From an uncultured Prevotellaceae bacterium (GTDB lineage: Bacteria; Bacteroidota; Bacteroidia; Bacteroidales; Bacteroidaceae), in the NCBI GenBank assembly GCA_947169115.1, contig CAMVOK010000007.1:1-64000 (forward strand): a stretch of 64,000 nt of DNA. The letters run 5' to 3'. How positions within the stretch are numbered: position 1 is the stretch's first letter; every line of letters begins with the position of its first letter. Position numbers and translations under genes: made by a program. The notes below the pieces were generated by a model. It made no database searches. It was not told the origin of the DNA and saw only the letters and a list, made by a program, of their open reading frames with translations. Positions 1 through 8,487 of the stretch are shown piece by piece.

Positions 1-124
1 AACTTCTAAACTTCTAAACTTCTAAACTTCTAAACTTCTAAACTTCTAAACTTCTTGCTCCGCGATGCTACGCAAGCGTAGCCCTCCGGGCGTCCGATTA
101 CTAAACCTCTAAACTTCTAAATAC
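1..124. repeat. 8-bp tandem repeat and palindrome at window edge
   Basis: Six perfect copies of CTTCTAAA occupy 3-50 and two near copies lie at 106-121. Between them is a perfect palindrome, GCTACGC-aa-GCGTAGC (67-82). The array runs off the window edge and ends four bases before the first gene, so no promoter for that gene can be identified. The same word in the opposite orientation (TTTAGAAG) recurs at 8361-8391. Confidence 0.85.
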
Positions 125-125
125 T

Positions 126-1229
126 ATGGAACAGAACCAACTGAAAACAATTGTTGAGCATTTCGCTGTTGGCGGAACTATCAGTCAAATCAAGCCGTTG
201 GGCGAAGGTCTTATAAACGACACCTTTAAGGTAATTACTGCTGAGGCCACAGAACCCGACTATGTCCTGCAACGTGTCAACCATAACGTATTCCCCGATG
301 TGGATATGGTTATGCGTAATATCGATGCCGTAACTTCGCACATCCGCAAGAAGCTGGAGGCAGCCGGAGAGGACGACATTGAGCGTAAGGTACTTCGTTT
401 CATTCCCTCGAAGAGTGACGGCAAACTCTATGTTGTCATTGACGGCCAATACTGGCGTCTGATGGTCTTCATTCCCAATGCCATCACCAAGCAGGCCGTG
501 GATGCCGACTCGAGTCGCGATGCCGGACGTGCCTTTGGACGTTTCCAGGCTATGCTGGCCGATATTCCCATTCAGCTGGGCGAGACCATCAAGGATTTCC
601 ACAACATGGAATACCGTTTGAGTCAGCTTCGCGAGATTGTGGCTTGTGATCCTGTAGGCCGAGTTGCCGAACCACAGGTGCAATGCCTGTTGCAGGAGAT
701 TGATGCCCGTGCCGAGGAAATGTGCAAAGCCGAGCGCATGGGTCGTGAAGGGAAACTTCCCAAGCGTGTTTGCCATTGCGACACAAAGGTCAACAACATG
801 ATGTTTAACGACAAGGGCGAGGTTCTTTGCGTCATCGACCTCGACACCGTCATGCCCAACTTCATCTTCTCTGACTATGGAGACTTCCTGCGTACGGCTG
901 CCAATTTCGTAGCCGAGGACAATGCCGACATGTCGGCCGTAGGCTTCAATATGGAGATATTCAAGGCCTTCACCGAGGGCTACCTGGCAAGTGCACGCTC
1001 GTTCCTCCTGCCTGTCGAAATCGAGAATCTTCCGTATGCTGCTGCCCTCTTCCCCTACATGCAGTGCGTACGTTTCCTTTGGGACTACCTGTCGGGCGAC
1101 AAGTACTGGAAGTGCCAGTATCCTGAGCACAATTTCGTGCGTGCCAACAACCAGTTCCATCTGCTGAAGAGTGTCGAGAGTCACTATCCCGAGATGCAAG
1201 CCTTCATACAGCAGTGTCTCAATAGCTGA
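126..1229 (+). CDS. APH-family phosphotransferase, N-acetylhexosamine-kinase-like
   Basis: Cytoplasmic kinase of the aminoglycoside phosphotransferase/choline kinase fold, 367 residues. An N-terminal nucleotide-binding loop GEGLINDTF (about 26-34), the catalytic HCDTKVNN (H217, D219, N224) and the metal-binding IDLDT (D238, D240) are all visible. The loop sequence and length resemble N-acetylhexosamine 1-kinase (NahK) relatives that are common in Bacteroidetes, so a sugar is a more likely substrate than an antibiotic. That substrate call is inference. The start ATG lies just after the CTTCTAAA repeat array. A lipoprotein gene follows after 120 bp. Confidence 0.8.
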   Translation: MEQNQLKTIVEHFAVGGTISQIKPLGEGLINDTFKVITAEATEPDYVLQRVNHNVFPDVDMVMRNIDAVTSHIRKKLEAAGEDDIERKVLRFIPSKSDGKLYVVIDGQYWRLMVFIPNAITKQAVDADSSRDAGRAFGRFQAMLADIPIQLGETIKDFHNMEYRLSQLREIVACDPVGRVAEPQVQCLLQEIDARAEEMCKAERMGREGKLPKRVCHCDTKVNNMMFNDKGEVLCVIDLDTVMPNFIFSDYGDFLRTAANFVAEDNADMSAVGFNMEIFKAFTEGYLASARSFLLPVEIENLPYAAALFPYMQCVRFLWDYLSGDKYWKCQYPEHNFVRANNQFHLLKSVESHYPEMQAFIQQCLNS

Positions 1230-1349
1230 TACTACAGCGGAATAGTTTCAAACATCGAAAAACACGGAAACCACGTCGTTATCTTATAATGATTCGTGAT
1301 TTTCGTGTTTTTCGATGTTAATCAATAAAAAGGAGGCAAGTATTCTATA

Positions 1350-2513
1350 ATGAAAAAGCTGTTATTACTATCCTTTGTTTTCTGTTCGTTGTTTGGAGTT
1401 TTTTCCTGCCAGAAGCAGGGTGAGCGTTTCACCGTGGAGGGACAAATTACCGAGGCCAAAGATACGATGCTCTATCTCGAACATCTGACACTGGGCAATG
1501 GCGTGGTGGCAATAGACTCGGTTAAACTCGATGAAACGGGAGATTTTTGTCTTCATGGCCCTCGTCCCGGGAATCCCGAGTTCTATCGATTGCGCATTGG
1601 TGGACAGGTGGTGAATCTGAGCATCGATTCCACGGAAAACATCAACGTTCGTGCACGTCTGCCCCAAATGACGTTAGGGTACAAGATCAGTGGTAGCGGA
1701 AACTGTGATACCATCCGCATCTTGGTCTTGAAACTCGATACCCTTACCCGTGGCCTCCAGCGAGTGGCCGACGACCGTAGCCTTACCCTCTCGGAGCGTG
1801 ACGACAGCATCCGGCAGATGATAAAAACCTATAAGGATGACCTGAAGATAAACTACATACAGAACCGTTATGGTAGGGCTTCCTCCTACTACGCCATGTT
1901 CCAGATGGTGGATGGTCAGATGGTGTTCAACCCCATAAATGATTCTTCCGACATTACCTGGTTTGCCGCGTTGGCCAACTCTTGGGAATTGCTCTATCCC
2001 GACTGCCAGCGTACCGAGAACCTCCGTAACATCGCCTTGCAGGGGAAACAGAACACCCGAAAGTCTGTTATTGAGATTGACATGGAAAACGAGAAAGTCA
2101 GTGAGACAGGTATGATAGATATGGGATTCCCCGATAAAATGGGGCGTGAGCGTCGTCTCTCCGACTTACGTGGTCAGGTGGTGCTGCTCGATTTCACGGC
2201 CTACGACATGCAGGGTTCTCAGGAACGTACGTTGGCCATGCGCGAATTATATAATAGGTATCACGCGCAAGGATTGGAAATCTACCAAGTCAGTCTGGAC
2301 ATCGACGAGCATTACTGGAAAACTGTATCGGAGAACCTGCCGTGGATCTGTGTTTGGAACAGCGAGGGACTGGAGAACGACATCGTCCGCATCTACAATC
2401 TGCAGACAATCCCCACGTGGTTCCTCATCGACCGTGAGTCGAACTTGGCAGGTCGCATGGAATTTACGGAAAGTGTGGAAGCGGAAATCCAGAGACTTTT
2501 ATCCGTAAGATAA
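1350..2513 (+). CDS. DUF4369-type thioredoxin-fold lipoprotein without CxxC
   Basis: Predicted envelope lipoprotein of 387 residues. The N-terminus is a type II signal peptide with lipobox GVFSC. It is followed by a DUF4369-like beta-rich domain (about 28-130) and a C-terminal AhpC/TlpA-like thioredoxin fold (about 250-385; DLRGQVVLLDF, then IPTWFLID with the cis-Pro loop). TlpA relatives carry a WCxxC motif after the LLDF strand; here that place reads TAYDMQGSQERT, so there is no redox cysteine pair. The gene is therefore probably not a disulfide reductase and may have a binding or structural role. The ATG at 1350 is the only one giving a signal peptide, and an AGGAGG site lies about 14 bases upstream. 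Confidence 0.75.
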   Translation: MKKLLLLSFVFCSLFGVFSCQKQGERFTVEGQITEAKDTMLYLEHLTLGNGVVAIDSVKLDETGDFCLHGPRPGNPEFYRLRIGGQVVNLSIDSTENINVRARLPQMTLGYKISGSGNCDTIRILVLKLDTLTRGLQRVADDRSLTLSERDDSIRQMIKTYKDDLKINYIQNRYGRASSYYAMFQMVDGQMVFNPINDSSDITWFAALANSWELLYPDCQRTENLRNIALQGKQNTRKSVIEIDMENEKVSETGMIDMGFPDKMGRERRLSDLRGQVVLLDFTAYDMQGSQERTLAMRELYNRYHAQGLEIYQVSLDIDEHYWKTVSENLPWICVWNSEGLENDIVRIYNLQTIPTWFLIDRESNLAGRMEFTESVEAEIQRLLSVR

Positions 2514-2566
2514 CGAAGGCAACAGCCTGTACGCGAGGATTGAGGAGATAATAAAGGCTTTGGAAA

Positions 2567-3231
2567 ATGAATCAGAATAATCAGAATAATCCGAGTTTTC
2601 AGAATAATCCGAACCCTCAAAAGAGAGAGAAACTCACCTTCCTCCCTCAGTATGGCCATTACCGCAACCTGAGGGTGTATCAGGTCTCTGAGATGATCTA
2701 CGCATCACCTACTACTTCTGCCAGCATTTCCTGCAGAAAGGTGACCGCACCATCGACCAAATGGTGCAGGCTGCTCGCTCTGGCAAGCAGAACATCTCTG
2801 AGGGCAACCAAGCCGCTGCCACTTCGAGCGAGACGGAAATAAAGCTCACTAATGTGGCGAAGGCAAGCCTCGAAGAACTGCTTGACGACTATGAGGATTA
2901 TTTGCGGGTACGTGGTTTGCAGCAATGGGGGCAGCTCCACCCAAGATATGAAGGGATGAGGCAATATGCTCGTAGCAACCAAATCAAGAAGGACTATGCC
3001 GCCCAGATACAGAAGATGAACGATGAAGAGATAGCAAACCTCTGCATCACACTCATCCACCAGGCCATGTATATGCTCCACCGTCTGCTGGAGACCATGC
3101 AAACCCGCTTCGTCACCGAAGGCGGTATCAAGGAGCGCATGTACCAGGCAAGATTGAACTATCGGAATAATCAGTCTAATCAGATTATTCTGAATAATCA
3201 GAGTTCTCAGAATAATCTAACCAAGCAATAA
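2567..3231 (+). pseudogene. Four-helix-bundle protein, single-base frameshift
   Basis: Two overlapping frames (2567-2842 and 2761-3231) together encode one four-helix-bundle (S23/IVS-type) protein. The first frame gives LRVYQVSEMIY, then loses the family pattern at about 2701. The next frame continues ITYYFCQHFLQKGDRTID and then QAARSGKQNISEG. Adding one base in TACGCATC (for example making GAC) restores a single frame of about 221 codons. Both ends are low-complexity Asn/Gln tails encoded by CAGAATAAT-like words. These proteins are small cytoplasmic bundles of unknown function. Either the gene has decayed or the assembly lacks one base. Confidence 0.7.
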
Positions 3232-3293
3232 AAAAGCAGTTGTAGTATGGTGGATTGGAACAAAAAAACTGCCATTTGTGGCAGCCTTTTCTT

Positions 3294-3369
3294 TGGTGAC
3301 TCGCTCGGGGCTCGAACCCGAGACCCCAACATTAAAAGTGTTGTGCTCTACCAGCTGAGCTAGCGAGTC
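3294..3369 (-). tRNA. tRNA-Lys (anticodon TTT), CCA encoded
   Basis: Read on the minus strand, the acceptor stem GACTCGC (3369-3363) pairs with GCGAGTC (3304-3298). The D-arm is AGCTCAGCTGGTAGAGC, the anticodon loop is CTTTTAA, and the T-arm contains GGTTCGAGCC. The discriminator A is at 3297 and CCA is at 3296-3294. The body is 73 nt without CCA. A Bacteroidetes promoter core lies 31 bases upstream. Confidence 0.97.
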
Positions 3370-3399
3370 AGCCTCTTAAGCATTTTCTAAAATGCGGTG

Positions 3400-3407
3400 C
3401 AAAGGTA
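3400..3407 (-). promoter_or_regulatory. TACCTTTG promoter core for tRNA-Lys
   Basis: The minus-strand TACCTTTG matches the Bacteroidetes -7 consensus TAnnTTTG. It is placed about 31 bases before the mature 5' end of tRNA-Lys, consistent with a short 5' leader. Confidence 0.7.
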
Positions 3408-3446
3408 GTACTTTTAATTCAAAATACAAAATTATAAATTAAAAAT

Positions 3447-4517
3447 TTACTCTTTCAGCACAAAGCGACGGTAATAGGAGAGGCACAAGGTGGTAAGTGG
3501 GAGGGCAATAATCAGCCCGATGAAACCTAACAACGAGCCCCAGACGGAGAGTGAAAGCAGAATGACGGCCGGGTTGAGGCCCATGACCTTTCCCATGATG
3601 CGTGGGGTGAGATACATGTCCTGTATGGTCTGTACGATGGCAAAGACTGCAAAGGCCATGAGCAGAATGACCCAGAAGCTCTGTCCCGTTTCCACACTCT
3701 TTATCAACGCCAAGATGATGGTGGGGATGAAGCCTATGAGTTGGAGGTAGGGAACGAGGTTGAGGACTCCGATGAACAGTCCTAAACCAATGGCTAAGGG
3801 GAAGTCGATGATGAGGAATCCGATACTGAATAAGATGCCAACCAACAAGGCAATCAGTGACTGCCCACGGAAGTAGGAGTTCATGCCGTGTTTTACGTCC
3901 TCGGTCAGTTCTTGGAAGAATGGGCGTTTCTCCGCTGGCAACAGTCGAAGCCATCCTGTGGAAAGGTGTTCGTAGTCGAGGAGAATGAAAAACAAGTAGA
4001 GGAAGACAACGAATACGGTAAAGATACCGAAGAGGAATCCCATGGTGCGATAGATGAGATCCCAGATTTGGGCTAAGCCCGACTGCAGGGCATCCATGAC
4101 GTTCTTTTCCTGAACGAGTTTTACGATGTTGTTTTGGTTGACGAACTGGTCAACAAAACGATTGATGCTATCCACGACACCTGTTTCGCCCAGATAGCTC
4201 TGGGCTATGGGGGCAATGTAGTTACTTAGTTTGGTAACTTCTTCTATAATGGGTGGAATGATGAGCCATAGCGTACCTGTTAGGATTCCCACCACCAGCA
4301 ACAAGGCTACAATAATGCTCAATACGCGATTACGCAACCAACACTTGCACTGCAAAAAATGAACCAAGGGATAGAGCATATAAGCCAACAGCCATGCAAT
4401 GAAAAATGGCAGCAGTACGGAACTTAGGTATTTGACGAGCAAACCAATGCCGATTACCAGTGCGATGAGTGTCATAGTACGTATGAAACTATCGAACGTA
4501 ATTTTCTTTTCTCCCAT
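3447..4517 (-). CDS. AI-2E family transporter (PerM-like membrane protein)
   Basis: Polytopic inner-membrane protein of the AI-2E transporter/PerM family, about 356 residues from the chosen start. About eight hydrophobic segments are visible: two at the N-terminus (IALVIGIGLLVKYLSS and LPFFIAWLLAYMLYPL), then a soluble region around residues 90-150, then a C-terminal block with the family motifs FPLAIGLGLFIGVLNLVPY and GLNPAVILLSLSVWGSLLG. The substrate is not predictable; AI-2 export is established for only a few members. I start at MGEKKITFD (4517) because the extra upstream codons run into repeat DNA and an AAGGGAT box precedes this ATG. Confidence 0.85.
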   Translation of the reverse strand: MGEKKITFDSFIRTMTLIALVIGIGLLVKYLSSVLLPFFIAWLLAYMLYPLVHFLQCKCWLRNRVLSIIVALLLVVGILTGTLWLIIPPIIEEVTKLSNYIAPIAQSYLGETGVVDSINRFVDQFVNQNNIVKLVQEKNVMDALQSGLAQIWDLIYRTMGFLFGIFTVFVVFLYLFFILLDYEHLSTGWLRLLPAEKRPFFQELTEDVKHGMNSYFRGQSLIALLVGILFSIGFLIIDFPLAIGLGLFIGVLNLVPYLQLIGFIPTIILALIKSVETGQSFWVILLMAFAVFAIVQTIQDMYLTPRIMGKVMGLNPAVILLSLSVWGSLLGFIGLIIALPLTTLCLSYYRRFVLKE

Positions 4518-4531
4518 AGCTAATCCCTTTT

Positions 4532-4700
4532 TAAATGCACAATTCACAATTCACAATTCACAATGAACAATTCACAATGCATAATAAGCTGTGCCCTAAT
4601 TTTTTAATGCATAATTCACAATTCACAATGCATAATAAGCTGCGCCTAATCTCTAATCCTTCACCCTTAATCCTTCACCTTTCACCCTTCACCCTTAATC
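4532..4700. repeat. A/T-rich ATTCACAATTCACAAT repeat block
   Basis: Iterations of the word ATTCACA(AT), separated by GCATAATAAGCTG, turn after 4650 into TTCACCCTTAATCC iterations. The block fills the gap between the AI-2E gene and tdk and runs into the 3' end of tdk, where it encodes the last residues (EGLRVKGER). Related words recur at 5336-5364 and in frame at 35719-35755 and 59142-59176. An open frame on the plus strand here is only repeat-encoded. Confidence 0.8.
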
Positions 4701-5289
4701 CTTCACTCTCTTTCGTCGCTTCCTGATAGCAGTGGCGACAAAGAGGTTCGTATTCTTGTTTCTCGCCCAGCATCACCTGTTTTTCGCCAGCCACGATGCG
4801 ATGGCTGACGTAGGCCAGGGCACCGCAGCGTACGCAGATGGCATGTTGCTTGGCAACGTCGTCGGCAATGGCGCACAAGGCAGGCATGGGGCCGAAAGGC
4901 CGCCCTTGGAAGTCGAGGTCGAGACCGGCTACGATGACGCGCACCCCCCGACTGGCCAGTTCCTGACACACATCTACGATGCCAGGGTCAAAGAACTGGG
5001 CCTCGTCGACGCCCACCACCTCATTGTCGGCCGACATGAGTAGGATGCTGGCAGATGAATCCACAGGGGTGGATGGAATGGAATTGCCCTCATGGCTTAC
5101 TACGTCCTCTTCGGAATATCGGGTGTCGATGGAAGGTTTGAATATCTCTACCCGCTGCTTGGCAAATTTTGCCCGTTTCATCCGACGGATTAATTCTTCT
5201 GTTTTTCCCGAAAACATCGAGCCACAGATTACTTCCACACGCCCTTGGCGCATGATTTCACCATTTCGCTCTGCTATGGTCAGTGACAT
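4675..5289 (-). CDS. tdk: Thymidine kinase
   Basis: Type II thymidine kinase (thymidine + ATP to dTMP), cytoplasmic salvage enzyme, 204 residues. The P-loop [14 protein letters not shown] is at about 23-36, the Walker B-like [11 protein letters not shown] at about 92-102, and the C-terminal zinc-site cysteines are present (CVRCG and CRHC). Length fits the family. The last ten or so residues are encoded by a TTCACCCTTAATCC-type repeat and are unlikely to be conserved. It is divergent from rsmI, with about 100 bp of repeat-containing DNA between the two starts. Confidence 0.95.
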   Translation of the reverse strand: MSLTIAERNGEIMRQGRVEVICGSMFSGKTEELIRRMKRAKFAKQRVEIFKPSIDTRYSEEDVVSHEGNSIPSTPVDSSASILLMSADNEVVGVDEAQFFDPGIVDVCQELASRGVRVIVAGLDLDFQGRPFGPMPALCAIADDVAKQHAICVRCGALAYVSHRIVAGEKQVMLGEKQEYEPLCRHCYQEATKESEGLRVKGER

Positions 5290-5335
5290 GGATTGATACG
5301 ATTTTCTTGTGAATTATGATGCAAAAATAAGAAAT

Positions 5336-5364
5336 AATTGTGAATTGTGAATTGTGAATTGTGA
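5336..5364. repeat. ATTGTGAA tandem repeat upstream of rsmI
   Basis: Several perfect iterations of ATTGTGA in the tdk-rsmI divergent gap. It is the reverse complement of the ATTCACAAT word at 4532-4650. It sits directly upstream of the rsmI promoter core, roughly where a -33 or UP-like element would be. Confidence 0.7.
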
Positions 5365-5373
5365 ATAAATTCG

Positions 5374-5381
5374 TAATTTTG
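5374..5381 (+). promoter_or_regulatory. TAATTTTG promoter core for rsmI
   Basis: Matches TAnnTTTG. Its distance to the ATG at 5391 predicts a transcript with only a few untranslated bases, close to leaderless. Confidence 0.55.
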
Positions 5382-5390
5382 TCCGCGAAT

Positions 5391-6170
5391 ATGGGAACAT
5401 TGTACGTAGTACCGACCCCAGTGGGCAATCTGGAGGACATTACTGCCAGAGCATTACGGGTTTTGCGCGAAGCCGATTTGATATTGGCCGAGGACACACG
5501 CACCTCGGGCAATCTGTTGCGACACTTCGACATTCATCGTCCTATGCTCTCTTTCCACAAATTCAACGAACATCAGGTGGTAGAGGGACTTGTCTCCCGT
5601 TTGCAGGGAGGCGAGCAGATGGCCCTTGTCTCCGATGCTGGCACACCGGGTATCAGCGACCCTGGCTACCTGTTGGTCAGGGAGGCCATTAAGGCCGATG
5701 TGGAGGTTATCACCTTGCCGGGTGCTACAGCTTTCGTGCCTGCACTGGTATCGTCGGGACTGCCTTGCGATAAATTCTGTTTCGAAGGATTCCTGCCCCA
5801 GAAGAAGGGACGCATGACCCGACTGGCAGAACTGAAGGAAGAGTCGCGCACCATGATTTTCTATGAGAGCCCCCATCGTGTAGTGAAGTTGCTGGAACAA
5901 CTCTGCGAGACTTTCGGGTCGGACCGACGGGTATCCGTTTGTCGGGAAATCTCGAAACTGCATGAAGAGAGTGTCAGGGGTACGGCTGGGGAAGTGCTGG
6001 CTCACTTTCAGGCAGAGGAGCCCCGAGGGGAGTTTGTGGTGATTGTGGAAGGTAAGGCTGAGGGTTCTCGGAGTTCCCAGACTTCTCCGAGTATTGCGAG
6101 TTCTCAGCATGTGGAGGACCGCCCATTATCGAAATATCAACGAAAAAAACTAAATAGCGAAAAGTTATGA
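5391..6170 (+). CDS. rsmI: 16S rRNA 2'-O-ribose C1402 methyltransferase
   Basis: SAM-dependent tetrapyrrole-methylase-fold enzyme that 2'-O-methylates C1402 of 16S rRNA. The start MGTLYVVPTPVGNLEDIT is the classic RsmI N-terminus, so 5391 is chosen over an upstream in-frame ATG that lies in repeat and promoter DNA. Further family motifs are AEDTRTSGNLL, LVSDAGTPGISDPG and FYESPHR. Between about residues 225 and 245 there is a Ser-rich stretch encoded by TTCTCGGAGTTC-like words (6062-6107) that looks like an in-frame repeat insertion. The stop overlaps the next ATG (ATGA), suggesting translational coupling. Confidence 0.93.
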   Translation: MGTLYVVPTPVGNLEDITARALRVLREADLILAEDTRTSGNLLRHFDIHRPMLSFHKFNEHQVVEGLVSRLQGGEQMALVSDAGTPGISDPGYLLVREAIKADVEVITLPGATAFVPALVSSGLPCDKFCFEGFLPQKKGRMTRLAELKEESRTMIFYESPHRVVKLLEQLCETFGSDRRVSVCREISKLHEESVRGTAGEVLAHFQAEEPRGEFVVIVEGKAEGSRSSQTSPSIASSQHVEDRPLSKYQRKKLNSEKL

Positions 6171-7021
6171 AAAAGTTATTTCTGTTTGCCCTCACTGTAG
6201 TGGCAATGACATCGTGTGACAAGTTTGGAAAGCAGTCTGCTGACGAGGTAAGTCGTGAGCGCGATTCCTTGATGCAGATTATCAATCAAAAGGACGAAGA
6301 ACTGAATGAGATTATCGAATGTGTGAATGAGGTTCAGGAAGGTTTCCGCCGCATCAACGAAGCCGAAGGCCGTGTAACCATCGCCAACGGGGATGCCGAG
6401 AGCGTATCTTCGCGTGGCATTATTCAGGAAAACATGCAGTACATCCAGCAGGCTATGCAGCAGAACCGTGAACTCATCGCCCAGTTGGAGGAGCGTATGA
6501 AGGCCAGTTCCGTCAATGCCAAGGCTCTGGAGAAGACCATCGCCAGCCTGCGGGAGCAGTTGGAAAGTCAGAACCAACGCATTCAGGAACTGGAGGCTGC
6601 TTTAGCCGAGAAGGATATTCTCATCGCTGAACAGGGCGAGCAGATTGACAACCTGAGCGAGAATGTGACCAGTCTGACCCAGGAAAACCGACAGAAGTCA
6701 GAGACTGTGGCTGCTCAAGACAAGGATTTGAACACCGCATGGTATGTCTTTGGAACAAAGGCAGAACTGAAAGAGCAGAAGATACTGAAAGACGGCGATG
6801 TACTGAAGACGGGCGACTTCAACAAAGACTACTTTACGCAGATTGACATCCGCGTCATGAAGGAAATCAAGCTCTATAGCAAGAGTGCCCAGCTGATGAC
6901 CACTCATCCTCAGGGCAGTTACACACTGGAGAAGGACAAGAAAGGCGAATACGTACTTCGCATTACGGATGCCAAGAAGTTCTGGAGCGTATCGAAATAT
7001 CTGGTGATAAAAGTAAAGTAA
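6167..7021 (+). CDS. Coiled-coil envelope lipoprotein
   Basis: Predicted lipoprotein of 284 residues. The type II signal peptide has lipobox VAMTSC (Cys about 17). A long coiled coil rich in Glu, Gln and Leu heptads follows (about 25-190). A compact C-terminal domain (about 190-284) has WYVFGTKAELKEQKIL and ends in SKYLVIKVK. Proteins of this shape are common and conserved in Bacteroidales without an assigned function. It overlaps rsmI by 4 bp and is 55 bp from hflX, so the three genes are probably co-transcribed. Confidence 0.75.
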   Translation: MKKLFLFALTVVAMTSCDKFGKQSADEVSRERDSLMQIINQKDEELNEIIECVNEVQEGFRRINEAEGRVTIANGDAESVSSRGIIQENMQYIQQAMQQNRELIAQLEERMKASSVNAKALEKTIASLREQLESQNQRIQELEAALAEKDILIAEQGEQIDNLSENVTSLTQENRQKSETVAAQDKDLNTAWYVFGTKAELKEQKILKDGDVLKTGDFNKDYFTQIDIRVMKEIKLYSKSAQLMTTHPQGSYTLEKDKKGEYVLRITDAKKFWSVSKYLVIKVK

Positions 7022-7076
7022 ATTGGGTAGGAGAGATTCATACAATACCAGTCGCTCAGCCACTTCTGCAACTCGT

Positions 7077-8357
7077 ATGCAGGAGGGGCTTGGCGGAACT
7101 GGTAAGCAACAGTTTTACCACGAAGAACAGGGACCAGAAACTGCCATTCTGGTGGGATTGATAACGCCCAATCAGAATGAGCGGAAGACCCGTGAATACC
7201 TTGATGAACTGGATTTCTTGGCCACTACGGCCGGTGCAGTAACCATTAAGCGATTCACGCAGCGCATGAACGGTCCCAGTAGCGTCACCTATCTGGGTAT
7301 CGGTAAACTACAGGAGATACGTGCCTATATCGAGGCCGAAGAGGATGCCGAACGCGAGGTGGGCATGGTCATCTTCGACGATGAACTTTCGGCCAAGCAG
7401 CTCCGCAACATAGAGGCTGAGCTGAAAGTGAAAATCCTCGACCGTACCACCCTCATCCTCGATATCTTTGCCATGCGAGCCCAGACGGCCAACGCCAAAA
7501 CTCAGGTGGAGCTGGCACAGTATCGTTACATGCTGCCCCGTCTGCAACGCCTCTGGACGCACCTTGAACGTCAGGGCGGTGGCTCTGGTGGCGGCGGCGG
7601 AAAGGGCTCGGTAGGTCTGCGTGGTCCGGGTGAGACACAGTTGGAGATGGACCGTCGTATCATCCTCAACCGCATGTCCTTGTTGAAACAACGACTGGCT
7701 GAAATCGACCGGCAGAAGACCACCCAGCGCAGCAATCGCGGACGCATGATTCGTGTGGCCTTGGTAGGTTACACCAATGTGGGCAAGTCCACTCTCCTCA
7801 ACCTTCTGGCCAAGAGCGAGGTCTTTGCTGAGAACAAACTTTTTGCCACGCTCGACACCACTGTCCGTAAGGTCATCATCGACAACCTTCCTTTCCTGCT
7901 CAGCGACACGGTAGGTTTTATCAGAAAACTGCCTACCGACTTGGTAGAGTCGTTCAAGTCCACCCTCGACGAAGTGCGCGAGGCCGACTTGCTCGTCCAT
8001 GTGGTTGACATCTCCCATCCGGATTTCGAAGAGCAGATTCGGGTTGTCGATAAAACACTGGCCGACCTTGGCTGTGCCGAGAAACCCCAGATGATAATCT
8101 TCAACAAGGTAGATGCCTACCAGTGGGTAGAAAAAGATGCCGACGACCTGACTGAGGCTACCAAGGAAAACATTCCCTTGGCCGATTTAATGAAAACCTG
8201 GATGGCACGTCTCAATGGCGACTGCATCTTCATCTCAGCTCGTGAGCGTACCAACCTCGACGAACTGAAGGACATGCTTTATAAGAAAGTAAGGGAACTC
8301 CACGTACAGAAATATCCCTACAACGACTTCCTCTTCACACATTATGAGGAAGTTTAA
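7077..8357 (+). CDS. hflX: GTPase HflX
   Basis: Ribosome-associated GTPase that splits stalled or heat-damaged ribosomes. The N-terminal HflX domain begins with ETAILVGL and contains TYLGIGKLQE. A Gly-rich linker (GGGSGGGGGKG) and RGPGETQLE precede the G domain, which shows G1 GYTNVGKST, G3 DTVGF and G4 NKVD. The start is uncertain: a TTG at 7023 would add 18 residues that do not resemble the family, so I prefer the ATG at 7077. Total length of about 426 residues is normal. Confidence 0.92.
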   Translation: MQEGLGGTGKQQFYHEEQGPETAILVGLITPNQNERKTREYLDELDFLATTAGAVTIKRFTQRMNGPSSVTYLGIGKLQEIRAYIEAEEDAEREVGMVIFDDELSAKQLRNIEAELKVKILDRTTLILDIFAMRAQTANAKTQVELAQYRYMLPRLQRLWTHLERQGGGSGGGGGKGSVGLRGPGETQLEMDRRIILNRMSLLKQRLAEIDRQKTTQRSNRGRMIRVALVGYTNVGKSTLLNLLAKSEVFAENKLFATLDTTVRKVIIDNLPFLLSDTVGFIRKLPTDLVESFKSTLDEVREADLLVHVVDISHPDFEEQIRVVDKTLADLGCAEKPQMIIFNKVDAYQWVEKDADDLTEATKENIPLADLMKTWMARLNGDCIFISARERTNLDELKDMLYKKVRELHVQKYPYNDFLFTHYEEV

Positions 8358-8360
8358 GGA

Positions 8361-8486
8361 TTTAGAAGATTAGAGGTTTAGAAGTTTAGAAACCTCACCC
8401 CCCAACCCCTCTCCAAAGGGCGAGGGGAGTGTTTACTACTAATAGTGACAATTTAATTTTTAATTTTTCACTTTTAATTTTTAATT
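8361..8486. repeat. Mixed repeats downstream of hflX
   Basis: TTTAGAAG words (8361-8391, inverse of the window-edge array) are followed by a GC-rich palindromic unit, CCTCACCCCCC...CCCTCTCC-aaa-GGGCGAGGGG (8393-8431), and then by AATTTTTAA iterations (8451-8494). The convergent hflX and tadA genes both end here. No canonical terminator is clear; the GC palindrome could act as one. Confidence 0.7.
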
Positions 8487-8487
8487 T

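Noticed and set aside
3-50. Tandem CTTCTAAA array as a possible CRISPR
   Set aside because: The units are 8 bp with no spacers and no cas genes are nearby; it is a simple tandem repeat.
126-1229. Aminoglycoside resistance gene
   Set aside because: The fold is shared, but the sequence is of the sugar-kinase-like branch common in Bacteroidetes chromosomes and no resistance context exists.
4535-4726. Small open frame on the plus strand (MHNSQFTIHN...)
   Set aside because: It consists only of the ATTCACAAT repeat and has no conserved content; the repeat explains it.
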